Assembly: GCA_016802295.1 (NCBI GenBank)
Contig: JAESIW010000124.1
Coordinates: forward strand, 883,967 to 947,966
DNA from: Brachionus rotundiformis
Lineage: Eukaryota; Rotifera; Eurotatoria; Ploima; Brachionidae
DNA length: 64,000 nt
Reading direction: 5' to 3'
Shown: positions 24,801 to 37,902 of the stretch, one piece after another
Layout: each line of letters starts with the position of its first letter
Numbering within the stretch: position 1 is the stretch's first letter
Notes under the pieces: model-generated
Seen by the model: only the letters and a program-made list of their open reading frames with translations
What the model was told of the DNA's origin: nothing
Database searches by the model: none
Program-made: the position numbers and the translations under genes

Positions 24801-27800
24801 GATTAATTAATCAAATAAAGATAATTAATAATTTTTTTAAAATATAAAATTCAATATTCACTTAGTTGTATTACCTGTTTTAGAGCGGAAATAGTCTCGG
24901 TTATTTGGTTAAAGTGCCTGAAAAGGAGCTTGAGTGATTGAGTGACCAATTGAGGATATTCATGCATTATTAGCTTGAGTAAAACTCTGAGAAATTTTTG
25001 TCCACCCGAACCATCAAGGTCCAAGTCTGTCAGATCATTGTCACCGCAAAACAGCTTATCTGCTTGCTTTAAAATTTCTTGTAAGTTTTTTTGGTCAGAC
25101 ACAAAATGTGTAAAAAACTGGTCAAACTTTTGTTTGTTTAAATTTTGATTAAATATTTTCTTAAACACGCTTAATAGATAAGTGAGCCTATAATCAAGGC
25201 GTACATTTAAGATAAACTTTTCAAAGAATAAGAATAGAAAATTATATTTAATTTAAGCAATTTAGATACTTCTAAAATGTCCAAAATTTTTAATTTTGTC
25301 TCATAAATTGTGCTAATATGTTCTTCGATTGAAGTGGTTTTTTTTGCCTGCGAGTCTTGGTTATTTTCCGCCAGATCCGAGATAATGAAAGAGTTGAACA
25401 TGGTTGCAGGCGAAAAAGTAGTAGGACTGACCAATTTTTGTTCAAATTTGATTTCTTTCAAATTAATTTTTTAATTAATTAAATAAATAATTCAAAAAAA
25501 AATATTTACTATCAAAATTTTTTTTTTCAAAATTAGAATAGACAACAAACTCGTCATTGTCCAGCATTTCAAGCAAAACTCTGGTCAAATCAAGCAAATT
25601 TTTAAAACTATAGAAACCAAAGTATATCAAATTTTTAGCCAAATTGACCACTTCGAAAGTAAGCTTGTTCTGGTCAGTATTGCCGAATGGCGATGGTTGA
25701 GCGACTATTTTTTGCAAATAATCCTCTACAAAATTTATGAGTGATTTGAATTTTTTATGAATACAAATAGACCGATTTGGTGTTGATGATATTGATGAAC
25801 CAAGTAAAGTAGTGGCACTGGCATCACTTTCATTGATACCATTAAGATTGCCAGTTCCAAGTTCCTTGAATTCAGCAGTTAAATTTTTCGAAGTTTTTCT
25901 AGTCAAACGTTTGACATTTTGTCTGGTTCTTGTTTTGTCCAAAATGTCCTCTTCGTTGTAGACATTGTCATAGCTTTCAATGTCTACCGAAGAAGCAATC
26001 TGCATCCAAAGACGTGCGTAGCCCACCGGCATTACCAACTCTTGTGGTTCTCTGTCAACATGTAAATGGAGCATCAAGCGGCTAAATGAAGCCCTCAGGT
26101 CGTAACTAATAGCTTCATCTTTCATACATCTGTTTTAATAAAATTTCTTAATTTTAAATTTTTGAGCCAAAATTTTTGGTAAAACCTCAAAATTGTGTCA
26201 AGGGTCAAAGTTGTACCAAGCTCTTCAATGGCCAAGTACTGTCTATTCAAGCACATGTTCGAGAATAGATTCAACTGATAGCGGTAATATTCATGAAGAT
26301 TGGTATTTTCCACATAAATATCCTTGTTTAGTTCCTGAATTGGCAAAATCATCTCGTTCCAATACAGCAGAACTTCTTCGCTTGAAATGCAGGCAAAATT
26401 TTTTCTGCCAATTTGAAGGCTGTTGTTGTTCAGATCTTCAATCAATGTTGGTGAGTTGTAGCGAGTAATGGCTGGTCTATGGTCAGTATTTATTACTGTA
26501 GAGTTAAATTTAAAATTTAGAAAATCAATTGAAAGTCGTGACCTATTAGTGTTGAGCTCAAAATCATCAAAGTTGTCCAGCATAGACCTATCATGAGATT
26601 CTAGCCTTTAGAATAAAAATTATATATTAAAAAAAAAAATTTAATAATTTTATAAACTTTGTTTTAATTAAAATGGAGCCATTCTCGGAATTTTTAAACA
26701 AAACATTACAAATAAGTTCTTGGGTGTTGGGAATAGCTTCATTATTGGCAACACATAGGTCAGATAAATATTCCAAAAATTTATGGTCTTTTTTAATTTG
26801 TATTAGCTTCACAAAAGTGTCTATCTCTTTGCGTGTAATATGTTTTTCAAGAAGCTGGCGATTGCTGTGCAGTAGAGCTGTTATTGTCTCTTCAGCCAAA
26901 ACATCGCAACCAATATGGTTTTGCATTAGACCAAATTGCTTGGCTATGTATTCCTTAAAGACGAGTTGGATAAAAATTTTTAATCAGTAATTAGTTAATT
27001 AATAAGAATATTTATTTTTTTTTCATTCTGAATCTTTGAAGAAAATTTAACACCCTTGAGTTAACTTATCTTTTTAATTTTTATTCCATGAAAATATGTA
27101 ATTCTGCAATTAAACAAATTAATTTTAATATTTTTTGATTTTAATTATCAGATTACAGAAAAAATTTTAAAAAATGATTAGATTTATTTAACCAAATACA
27201 AATAAGAGATAAAGAATAAAGAGCCGAAAAACACCTCCGGCGTTTGAGTGTTAAATTATTCTGAATTCATATTTTACAATGTAAAAAAATGGCTAATCGA
27301 ATAGTGGAGACGCTTTTTTACCAAAGAATTATGTTAACACTAGAAGATTCACGAAGATAATCAATTTATCAATTTTTCTATAAAAATTATTCCTTTTGAT
27401 AAAGTGTAGTTTTAAATTAATTTTGAATAATATTCCAGTCATTAGAACCTTTGCTAGGAAATGATTTATAAATAATGATAAAAATATTATTTAAAATTTT
27501 TTATTTAATTTTAAAAATATAATTACTTCTTTAAGATAATATAATAATTTGAAATTTTAAGAAGTTCAAAATTTTCCCACTTAATAATTATCTATAACAG
27601 GATAGCTTTCGAACAGATGCATACTTGACCAACATTATGACCAATTATGCAGAAGCCTTCAACTTAGAAAAGTAACAAGAGATCATAAATTAAATAAAGA
27701 TAAAACGAAGTATTAAATGAACAATTTCTTCAAATCAAGAATTTAAGGATCGAATTCATCAAGGAATGATGCGTCACCCCCAAGTATCACCTAATTACTC

Positions 27801-29884
27801 AATATCATTCACAAAGACAAACTAGATAATGCTTGTCAATGAATAAATATTCCATTCTTAAAACTTCAGAACGTTCATTTATTTTTTAAAGCTTTAAAAA
27901 ATTGAAAAAAAAAATTTCTTTAATTAATAAAATTTAAATCAAGTAAAATCTAAAATATCTATTGTTCTTTGTTCATATCCAAATTTTCAAGCTAGGACAA
28001 TTTGATTTTAAAAGACAAGGTTTTTATTGACAAATTTAATTCAAATAAATTTTTAAATAAGCTAAATATCCACAAAAAATTAATTTTTTCCTATATAAAT
28101 GATAAAAATGATCTATTTACCTGATTTTTGCGGTACGATTGCTGAGAATGACGTAATAGCCTATAACAAAGCTTAAAAATGCCTTGTATGCTGGACTTGT
28201 TTTCTTTAAGGTCAATTTTAAATTTTAAAATTTTGAAAATTTGCTGAAGGATATTCTGCTCGCGCATCAACTTTTGTCTTTCTCTATTTGGCTTGTGAAT
28301 AGTCACTTCAAAAGGGTCTATAGAATTGTCCGATTCGGTGATAAAAAATACCAAATCTGCCAGCAATGACTGAAGGGCTTTTCTATCATTGATGCCAAAT
28401 TCACTATTAAACAAGCGCTGGGAATAAATAGCCAGCATTTTTGCTGCATCATTGGCAAAATCCAAATCTCTGACTTCAATGGTAGATACCGGGATCAATT
28501 GGAACGCTTCGCGGTCTTCTTTAATTCTAGCACTTCCAATTTTCCACATAATTGGCTTTTCTTCTTCTTTGTCTATTGGAATCGAGGTACTATGCACCCA
28601 TGTTTTGGTTTTGGAATGTTTGAGCCTTATGTAGGATGTATTTGGAATCAAAGAGTCTTGCTGGGTGATTGTAGTGGTGTCATCCAGTTCGAACAAAGTA
28701 GACAGATTATTTGGGCTCTTTACAGTAACCAGCGAGAAAACTGGCTCTGTTTTATCCCCCCTGAGTCTTGATCTTATTGGGTCATCAGTCATATCAGTGT
28801 CGACTTCAGCACCAATATATAAACCTGTGGCTAAATGCTTAAAGCGGATCAAATGTGACCATCTAGCTGCTCCTCCACGACATGGATTACGCCTGGCCAC
28901 TTCAACTTCCCAGAGTGCTTTAGACGAGGTTGCCGATGTTGCTGACAATCGTCCAGTACTTCTTATAAACACTTGATGACTGCCTTTGTAATCATCACAG
29001 GTCAAATATTTTTCTTGTTCTGCATGGAACAGTCTTATCACATCTCCCTTAAAATGGTATTATAATTTACCAAACTTTTAAATTTTTAATTACGCTTTTT
29101 AGGCAGTCTTTGAGCTCTTCTTTATGACACATGTACAACAGCACTTTCCAGCTGGTCTGTGAGTTTAAAATATTGACTTCCTTGCACCCGGGATGATCTG
29201 TCAATTCCGATTCACTTACATGCAGTGATTGCATAGCTACCAATGAGTGTAGAACTATTTTGTCACCAATTACTATTTTGTCGCCAATTGATCTTAGCTT
29301 ATAAAATGGCTGGACAATGAACCAAGAGCCCTCGTTTCCTGTCGAGTCCAAATAAACTCTCATGGCATTTTTTTCCAAATGAGCTGACAGTTTTTTGTTT
29401 GCTGTCAAGAATTTGTTGCTCTTAATGTGAAGAAGTTGGACTACTGTACCATACTGAATAATGGTATTAGACTCTATTAGTTTTGTTGTCTCAGATTGGT
29501 TTTGTTTCTTTTCCAAATCGGCCGCATGCTAAATTAAAAAAAAATTAAAAGCTTAAGACCAAAAATTTTGCCAACTTGAAGCTTTTTGAGAACTGATTCA
29601 TCCAATACAGGCTGATTGGTGGCTAGAATGTTAGAATTTTGCCGAAATTGTTTCCAATATTGTCGCTGGGCCGAGTACCGATGTTGAGGTATGATTTTGA
29701 ATAGACAGTCGCGGAATTTTATAGGCGGACTCTTGAGATTGCCTGACATGGGCTGAACAACACATCGAGTATCAACCAGACCAAGTGAATTTATAAAACC
29801 AGACACTGGACCTTCGGCGTAAAGAGATACAACATCTCCCATATGGAGAAAGTTTGAAACTGGATTATTTGTGGTCATACTCAT
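18867..29884 (-). CDS. ITPR: Inositol 1,4,5-trisphosphate receptor (ER calcium channel)
   Basis: Tetrameric ER calcium release channel. It spans 11 kb in many exons with mostly 50-80 bp introns; one intron (about 26958-28125) is 1.2 kb. Estimated length is about 2,600-2,700 aa. The start is the ATG at 29884 (or 29878). Visible parts in order: suppressor domain (FRDCLFKIIPQHRYSAQ), MIR/IP3-binding core (LEKNAMRV, RFKHLATGLYIGAEVD, TWVHSTSIPIDKEEEKP, KPNRERQKLMREQNIL), RIH domains (EYIAKQFGLMQ, YDLRASFSRLMLHLHVDREPQE, NKLTFEVVNLAKNLIYFGFY), a long less conserved regulatory region, RIH-associated domain near 22,200, six membrane segments (20.5-19.5 kb), pore GLRNGGGIGDVLRKPS at about 19,630-19,670, S6 (VIYDLLFFF), a CFICG...HIKSEHN zinc motif and a coiled C-terminus with WFPRLRAMSL. 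The last exon encodes 13 residues ending at 18867. Confidence 0.95.
27362..27612 (+). repeat. Interspersed repeat, copy A (ITPR intron)
   Basis: About 115 bp (27362-27476) match 30230-30345 in the same orientation at roughly 80% by eye, including an 11-nt run (CAGTCATTAGAACCTTT vs CAGTTATCAGAACCTTT) and AGGAAATGATTTATAAATAA. Weaker similarity may continue to a shared GATAGCTTT near 27612. The copy sits in the 1.2-kb ITPR intron. Confidence 0.6.
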
Positions 29885-30616
29885 ATTCAAAAATTCATTA
29901 CCAAGAAAGATATTAATTTTTTAAATACTTTGATTATGAATTTTATTTTTAAAGAAAAATTTAAAACAAAAATTTATAAGACAAACTAGAATACAAGTTT
30001 TAAGTTTTAAGTTAAGACGGATTACTTATAGACTTATAACTATTAAATAAAGGACATAAATTAACCAACTATTTTTTATCTTGTTACTAAAATAAAAATA
30101 AAATAAATTAATAAAATTCTTTGTAAAAATTTATTATAACTTTCATTATATTTTTAAAAATGATATGATCTAATAATCAGTAAATAATTGTATAAATAAG
30201 CAAATTGTATTTTGTGGGTATAAAAAACCAATTTATTAATCTTTCTATAAAAATTGTTACCATTAAATAAAGTATAGTTTTGAATTAATTTCAAATAATA
30301 TTTCAGTTATCAGAACCTTTACTAGGAAATGATTTATAAATAATAATATTAATCAATTTTTATTTATTAACTTTTTAGAACTTATTTTTTTCCCTAATAG
30401 AAAACATATTTGGATAAGATCCGATAGCTTTTAATTAAAAAAATTAATTAAAAATAGTTTATTTCACTAATATTGACTTTTTTAGCTAATTATATATAAT
30501 ATTTTGTTAATATTCTTATGAATTTCTCAATAAATGTATAATTATATTAGATAAAAATTTTTAAATAAAAAATTAAATACAACATTTTGATCATTAATGC
30601 TAAAAGTAGAACCATT
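29885..30616. other. Divergent promoter region ITPR / IGBP1
   Basis: 732 bp between head-to-head start codons. It holds repeat copy B (30230-30345) and otherwise only AT-rich sequence. Confidence 0.5.
30230..30440 (+). repeat. Interspersed repeat, copy B (ITPR-IGBP1 intergenic)
   Basis: Second copy of the repeat at 27362. Similarity is clearest over 30230-30345 and weaker to about 30440 (CCGATAGCTTT). No coding capacity; no terminal inverted repeats were found. Confidence 0.55.
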
Positions 30617-31696
30617 ATGTCTCTAAATTTTGACAATATAGACATTGAAAACTCGACCGCAAGTTCATTATTCGATCTCGGATGGAAACTTCAGCAAGAA
30701 TTGGCAAATGCATCGGATCAGTCTTCGGCAGATTTTGACCAAAAGCGCTTAAAAGTAATCGAAATCCTTCAAAAATGTGAATCAATGCTTGACGAACTGG
30801 GACTATTCAGCGAAAACGAAAGCTTGGAAGAGGTGTCAACCAACGAGCTTCGCTATTTCATCAATGACGCACTCTTGGCATGGTTATTCTCAAAGGTAGT
30901 CACTGCAAAGCCTTGTGAACGCCTTCGTTGTCTTGAAGAATCAAAACAATACTACATAAAATATCTCACCTTAACTTTTAATTATGGTATACATCGAATT
31001 GACATAAAGCAATTTAGTAGATCAAGCCCAAGTTCAGAATATATTTTCTCCGAGAGCCAAGCTGGACGACAAGCTACCTTTGACCAAAATTTAATTAAAC
31101 AAGCCAACGACCGCAACGAGAAAATCAAGCGCTACCGGGAACAAAAAGAATTGGAGGAGAAATTAAAAAATTGCCAACTAGTTTTGGCAAAGCCATTTGT
31201 GGATGAGGAGCAAAAAAGTGAAATTTACAACATTTACATCAAGTATTGGTCAAACCAAGCAGTAGATGATTTGAAACTACTAAATGATGAGATTAGTATT
31301 CTGTCCTCAGTTGGCAAAGAACCGCATGGTCCAGTTCATAAACCAGTGGGTGCAACCGGAGGTGTACCGACATCTGGCAAACCATATATAATTACCAGAG
31401 ATGCTATCCAAGCCAGTGTGTTTGGTGCCGGATATCCGTCAGTGCCTGTTTATTCGATTGGTGAGTTTTACGACCAGTTGGCAGACAAGGGTTACATGCC
31501 GCACTGTGGACAAAGAGCCGATCAGCCAGTTCAAATCGGAAAAGGCGTCACTGAGACTCAGAAACAGGAGGAAAAGGCCGAAAAAGATTTACGCGAAGAG
31601 AAAGATGACGATGAAGAGATAAAGAAGCAAAGAGAATGGGACGAATTTAAAGACGATCATAAGCGGGGATCTGGAAATAGATATAATAGAAGTTAA
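30617..31696 (+). CDS. IGBP1: IGBP1 / TAP42 (alpha4) PP2A-associated protein
   Basis: Binds the free catalytic subunit of PP2A-type phosphatases and acts in TOR signalling. It is a single exon of 359 aa (human 339). The start chosen is the ATG at 30617; the frame is open slightly further upstream but without ATG. The helical TAP42 domain is recognisable (LFDLGWKLQQELAN, ELRYFINDALLAWLFSKV, RLRCLEESKQYYIKYL), followed by a charged linker (IKRYREQKELEEKL) and the family's C-terminal signature REWDEFKDDHKRGSGNRYNRS. The stop lies 114 bp from the stop of the convergent TMEM87 gene. Confidence 0.93.
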   Translation: MSLNFDNIDIENSTASSLFDLGWKLQQELANASDQSSADFDQKRLKVIEILQKCESMLDELGLFSENESLEEVSTNELRYFINDALLAWLFSKVVTAKPCERLRCLEESKQYYIKYLTLTFNYGIHRIDIKQFSRSSPSSEYIFSESQAGRQATFDQNLIKQANDRNEKIKRYREQKELEEKLKNCQLVLAKPFVDEEQKSEIYNIYIKYWSNQAVDDLKLLNDEISILSSVGKEPHGPVHKPVGATGGVPTSGKPYIITRDAIQASVFGAGYPSVPVYSIGEFYDQLADKGYMPHCGQRADQPVQIGKGVTETQKQEEKAEKDLREEKDDDEEIKKQREWDEFKDDHKRGSGNRYNRS

Positions 31697-31810
31697 TATT
31701 TTATCTTATTTTTAATTTTAGTGAATTAAATTAGTAAAAAAGAGTGAATTTTATATTTATTTTTAATTAAAAATATAAATAATAAACTTATGAAAAAAAT
31801 AAAAATTTTT

Positions 31811-34358
31811 CTAATCCATTTTTGAAATTTCGAATTTGGTATTGGCAATCTCCTCGTCTGAATCAACCAAACCAGGTAATGCGCTTTTAAAAAAATATTA
31901 TTTTTATAAAATTTGGAAAACAGATAAAAAATAAAAAATAAAATTTACGCTTCGGTCAATGTTGTTGGTACATTTTCTTCGACCCATTTTAGATCGTCCT
32001 CTATTGACTGATTTTGTTTTTTTTGCTCGTTTTTGTCAGAGGATTCATTCGATTTGGCATTTCTCATTTTAACAGAATCTTGATTGATAAAATTATACCT
32101 AACCAGTTTTTTGCTTGATTAAAATTTTTACCAAAAATTTCTGTTTCCATTTCTTGGTCAAATTCTTCCTCATCCTCATCGTCCAATAGTGGCGAAAAAG
32201 CAAATCTCTGTGCGTTATTAGACGGTCTCCAAAGAATAATTATTATAAACAAAATAAATGAAAACAAAATGTGCCAGAAAGCTTCATCTAACCAAAGTTC
32301 CTTCCAGTTCTTTATTGTAATTATTCAATTTTTTGTTTAGATTTTTCTTTAAAATAAAAAATTACCCTCAGACAATCAACAAATTTATGTTTTGCCAATG
32401 ACCATAAAATAAACACAGTACTAGCTAAATTTATATAAAAATTAACATTTTTTCCCCTTATTTGCCAAGATTTTACCAATAACGCAAAAAATCAGAGTAT
32501 TTGTAAAATGTCTGAATAAAGTAAGCTTTGGTATGTTTCGTCTGACTCTCAAATTTCTCATAGTTTGCTGTAAATTAGATAAAATCCAATAACAAATGCT
32601 AACATCAATGAACAATAAAGGCACACCAGCCAAAACTCCCTTACTATCTATATCCTCTTTTCTCTTTATTAATTAAAGATTAAAAATAGTAAATTTTATT
32701 AATTTCTTTGTGTATAAATTACATCAAGGATTCTGAATATTCCATCAATAAGCGAAAAGACAAAGTAAAGAGCTCCGACAGCTACTATTTTTTGCTTCAA
32801 TGGACCCAAACGAGGTCTTAATTAAAGTTTAGTTTAGATAAAATTCTCTCAAATACTTGGCAATCTTTACTTGACAATTCCAAAGCCCAAGCTAACTATT
32901 ATGACCAGCATTCTGGCAAGACTTCGTTTTAAACATGATATCACTTCAGCTATAATAATTCCAATTTGGACTTGAGAAAAAAATCTTTTTAAAAATTTTA
33001 GTAATTTAATTAAATTTATTTTACGGGTATAGCCATTTCGGTTTACCGAGTCGTACTCGGCTAGGTAAGCTGCTTTCTCCATTAAGCCCAAAATGATTAC
33101 ACCACCTATCCAAACTTGCACTCGTAATAGATCCCTCCAGTACACAAATGAGGTAGAGAACCAATAAATGGCAAATAGAGAGTAAATTACACACATAACG
33201 CTATAGAACTAGTAAATTTGTAAATATTAATTAATTAGTTAAATCAAATTGTGGGTAAACCTACTGGCAAAAATGGCCAGTCAGTGGCAGATAAATAGCC
33301 ACTTGTGTGCTTCAAAGAGATTGTTAGTTTTATGGAATAATCTTGGTCATCCACTGGCTCTGTGTTTAAAATAAAAAGATATATACCATCTTGCCAAGTA
33401 TTGGCAATTGAATCGAACTTGAGAATCAGATTTTAATTTGTGATTAATTTTTATAAATAGCTACTTCTAAGTGCTTGTGATTGGGAAATTTATTGGTAGA
33501 ATTGGCTTCTCTTCTTTTCTTTGGTGATTTCTTGTCTTCAATTGAAACTAGCGGAATATTTGCGTTATCAACCTTAATTGATGTAAAATTTCAATTATCT
33601 ATAAATCTCTATTCATTTTATGACATACGTTTTCTTCTTTTATTGGAAGGTTTTCGCCAGTCTTTAAAAAAAATCAATTAAATTTAAGTATTTATTTAAA
33701 AGCAATTTTTAATTAAACTTTCTATCAATCTAGATTTTTAATCTATTCAAAATTTAGATTGTTTAAATACTAAGCTAATAATCTTTTACTAAGAAATAAT
33801 ATTGTTTACTAATTAGTATTTTTTGGTCAATTTTTTAAAATTACAACTTACGTAAAGATCAATAATATAAGATATATCTTCGCAATGAAATTCTGTCATT
33901 TGTTTCTTTATATATTTGACTTTTTTGTATGGTTTGAGTGCCAAATTTGGCTTGTTGAAAAATTTTTTAAATATATCCGATGGTAAACTGCTCTCTTTGG
34001 TATAAAACTCATCAATGCATTCGGCTTGTCTCAGCACCCAGCCAATTTTGACCTTGGTCGTTCCAGGATTACACTTAACTTTGAAATAAAAAACAATTAA
34101 AAATCATATTATCAAAAATTATTTAATAATTACGCTTGACCATAAACTCTGTATTATTAAAATAGCCACGGTTATTGATAACAAAATAGTTGTTTGTCTA
34201 TTTAAAAATATTTATAATTAACAATTAATGATAGCAAATCTTACATTATCTAATTCTAGGTCATATTTTCCCGGCAAGGCATAGCCATTTACTTCCAATA
34301 AATTACTTAAAATGCTGATGCTGATTAATATTACTAAAATATTTTTTCTTTGAGTCAT
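31811..34358 (-). CDS. TMEM87A: TMEM87 (Golgi seven-transmembrane GOLD-domain protein)
   Basis: Multi-exon gene. The ATG at 34358 starts a signal peptide (KNILVILISISILSNLLEV), and the first donor is at 34244. A luminal domain follows, then seven membrane segments: WRDLLRVQVWIGGVI, GLMEKAAYLAEY, CLKRSLARMLVIIVSLGFGIVK, LQQTMRNLRVRRN, LFRHFTNTLIFC and ILWRPSNNAQRFAFSPL. The cytoplasmic end DDLKWVEENVP and LVDSDEE...KFEISKMD matches TMEM87A/B closely. Family members sit in the Golgi and are proposed to act in trafficking or as channels/mechanosensors. A and B paralogues cannot be told apart in an invertebrate. It is divergent from NDC80 with 336 bp between the start codons. Confidence 0.92.
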
Positions 34359-34694
34359 TTATAGTTTGATAAGAGCTATTATTGATGCTTCAAATGAATA
34401 CTTTTTAAATAAGAAACAAGCATACGTAGATTGAGTAAAATAATATTTTTTTAATAATTATTGAGTATAAAATAAGTAGAATTAGAAAGGAATTTAATTA
34501 TAAAAAATACTGTCCTCGTTTAAAGAAATTATTAAAATTTTGAAATTTTTTAAAATAAATTCCAATTGTCATAAATTATAATTTTATTATCTTCAAAATA
34601 AACCTTACTTTAACTTGGATACATTTTCCTTGACTTTTTTTTTAATTTAAATCTTTAAATTTAAATTAAAAAATTTTAATTTTGGCAAAAAAAG

Positions 34695-37087
34695 ATGAAA
34701 AAAGTATCAGTGGGTCCAAGCTCTGGCATACCTCGTCGGTCTTTGTCAGCGGATAATTTTGGCGCCGCTAGACCTAGCCATGGTCGCGCTTCATCCATCG
34801 GTAGACCATCGTCCATCGGAATCTTCAAGAACTCTGATGGCAAACCGGTTGAACCAAAAGACCTTGCCTCTGCTATCTACGAGGTTAAAGATCTAAATAG
34901 CCTAATTAGATTTTAATCTTTTAATTAAAGGAGCTTGATATCCTTGGGTTTCCGTTCACAGAAAATTTTACTGTCAAGACCCTTCTTTTGGCAAGTACTG
35001 GTACATTTTACAGTGTATTTGAAGTAAATGTTTAGTAATTTGGCAAAGTGTCATTTTTACAATTAAAATTTTAGTTTTTGATAAAAACAGTTGGCATTAA
35101 TGATCCTTGGAATCCGAGCTATTTGGTCCAGCAGAATCAGACCAAAAACTCCAATCAACCAATCAGCTCCAGTCAGCCTCAGCCCAACGCTGTTCAACAA
35201 AACAAAAATCGCATTGATCTCATCATTCATCACTTAACATTCTTGAAATATCCATCTATTCCCAAAATAAACATATTCCAGAATATGACCACACCGAAGC
35301 ACTGGACCCTAATGCTACAAATTTTGTACTTTTTGTGCAATGACTGCCGCTTTTTGAATTTGTATGATGCCGAGAGGGTGGTCTGTTCAATGGCCGCAAA
35401 TCAGGATGTAAAAAAAAATTACCAAAACAACTCCAAATATTTACTAAAATAATTTTTAAAGTTTATATTTGATTATATAAGAAAAATGTATAATAATGTA
35501 GTGACCAAGGGTTATGAGTTTTTAACCACTGAAGATTATAAAAAAACCAAAGAAGACTCGTTGGTCAAGTACGAAAAGTTGCTCATGGGCAATGCGAATA
35601 TGGACAAAATAAAAAATGAATTGGACAATCTTAAAAGAAACTATGAGTACCTAAATAATCAAAGAGTAAATTGATTAACTAATTTTGTGGATGAATCATT
35701 TGTTTAATGTTATAGGACGACTTTGACAATCTGCTGAAAGAAGAGGCCGAGCTGAAAAGACTGGTAGAAGAGGAGGAGATAGCTTTGAGCAGCGAAAAAT
35801 TGGACTATGAGGACAGAATAAAGCGAAATGGCATACTGAAGAATGAGTGCATTAGTTTGAGAGAGAAGGTAAATTGTATGGAACGAGAGGTGGCTGTCAA
35901 AGAGGCGCAATATGACCGGCAGTTGGCAAGTGGCAAACAGTTCGGCAATTTGCCCGTAAAGCACTCACAGACTGTCAAAGATTTGGAAAATTTGCAGAAC
36001 ATGCTTTCGGAAATTGAGAGCGAAAAAGATGAGCTGTACATAGTTCTAAATCAAAAGTCCCTAGAGGTAAATGATTTAGGACAAATTAAAAAAAAAGATA
36101 AATTTTTTACTATCTATTTCAATACAAGGCTAAAAATTCTATCAACAAAGCAAACGAAATATTGAACAAGATAAAAATAACTTCGAAAATTCCATTCGAA
36201 GATTTGGCACAGTTGGAATTGGTCGACTTGCACAAAAAAAATTATGTCAAAGAATATAAAGTAATTGCCAAATGACAATTTGGGATTTTTTTTATTACAC
36301 TTTTGTTGGATACAAGGATTTTTTTGCCAAAATCAGAAAAGAATATAATGAGAGCATATGCAAAATTCCAAATCAACTGTCTATGAATCTTTGTGAAAAA
36401 AAAATGGTAAATCAAATATCCAAAATTAAATTGAATATAATAATTATAAATTTTATTTTTTTGTTTATAAAAGATAGAAGGCAAAATAGAAACGAGTAAA
36501 ATAACCCAAAAGAATTTGGAAAAAGATATAAAAAATTATGAATGCCTTTTGGCCGAAATGAAGACAGTATAAATTATAAATTAATTAATTTAAAATGGCA
36601 AAATGGTAGGACATTTAATTTGTTTGTTTGTAGAGAACCGAAGTGGCGGTGCTTGACTACAATTGTTCAATAAATGACAAAAGAAACGATCTGAACGAGG
36701 CCAGAAAACAATTGGAAATGTCCACTGAGAGGCTAACCACAGCTAAAGACGACTTGAAAAAGGCCCTAGACGAGTAAATTAGATGCAAAACAAATTTAAA
36801 ATATCTATTTATAATTTTCTTAATTAGACAAAAAGTTATCGAAGCCGAAACAGCTCAAAACCAAGTAAAAATGAGTGAAAATTTAGATCTTGTTAAAAAG
36901 CAACATTATGAAGTTTTAGATAACAAACAGGTAAAAAACAATCTTCATTTTCTAGGCTACTAAAAGATAATTTCAATTTTAGAAAGAAATTAAAAGTGAG
37001 GTAATGAGCCATAAGTGGTCGATTGACCAGCTGATAGAAGAGGTGACACAATTTCTAAAAATTCAAACAAAGAACATCAACCTTTGA
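34695..37087 (+). CDS. NDC80: Kinetochore protein NDC80 / HEC1
   Basis: Outer-kinetochore microtubule coupler. Early exons: 34695-34883, 34931-35023, 35075-35407, then from 35462, with further short exons to the stop at 37087. The N-terminal tail is basic and Ser-rich (IPRRSLSADNF, HGRASSIGRPSSIG), as expected for Aurora B control. The CH domain follows (ILGFPFTENFTVKTL, FLKYPSIPKIN, TTPKHWTLMLQILYFLCND) and FIFDYIRKMYNNVV, which corresponds to LFLDYTIKCYESF in human. The rest is charged coiled coil (DNLLKEEAELKRLVEEEE, EIESEKDELY, LNEARKQLEMSTERLTTAKDDL). The donor GTTAAA of exon 1 is weak but is phase-consistent. Length is about 600 aa (human 642). Confidence 0.9.
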
Positions 37088-37902
37088 TTATCTCTTGGCA
37101 ATTTAATTTTCAAAAATGATTAAAAATTGATTTTTTTTTTAATTTTTTTTACTATCTTATACATAATTTTTATTTTTGGATATCAAATTTTATTTTAACA
37201 TTTTTCAATTGACGAATCGACTCTTTTTTTTTTTTTATAAAAAAATAAATAAATTTTTTTGATAAAATCTCTCGACTGTATCGTAGTGATAGTTGGCGTC
37301 TTGAAAATCTATATATGATATATCAGCACTATGCTAAGTTTTAAAATTTTTTTTCATGACCTTAATCTTATAGATAAATTTTATCAATATGGCTCAAACA
37401 ATATTTATGTGACAATATGAAATGAATTAAGATAAGTTTGTGTCATATGAAAATAAGAAGCGCAAGTAGTTGTTTATTATTTTAAATCCCACGTTTACCA
37501 AACTAATTTTTTAACTATAGACAATTTTTTATTTTAACTTAATCAACATTGTCTGCACAAACAAGACTGTTTCTTAACAAATGTGACAGTTTTTAATAAT
37601 AATTTATTGATTTTAAAACTAATTATTGATTTTGCTTAACCAGTGGTCAATGAATATTTTAAAATCGATAATATCATCATTCATAAAAGGTCATTTTATT
37701 ATTTTGTCAAAATCCCAACTAGTTTAAGATTATATTCTTTTATTTTTCTAATCACAATAATTAATACTGGCTCTTTATTTTTAATTATTCTTAACATAAT
37801 GGTTTAGTTAGTTTCCATGAATCTATAGAGATATTTCTTTAAAAAAAAATTTGTCTAATTTTGTTTAGTTTGGTTTTATAGATAGACTTTGAGAGCTTAA
37901 AA
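37088..37902. other. Intergenic NDC80-COTL1
   Basis: 815 bp, very AT-rich with long T runs. No gene or repeat is recognised. Confidence 0.5.

Noticed and set aside
31811..34358. Reading the seven-membrane-segment protein as a GPCR
   Set aside because: Segment sequences and the DDLKWVEENVP tail match TMEM87, not a receptor family coupled to G proteins.
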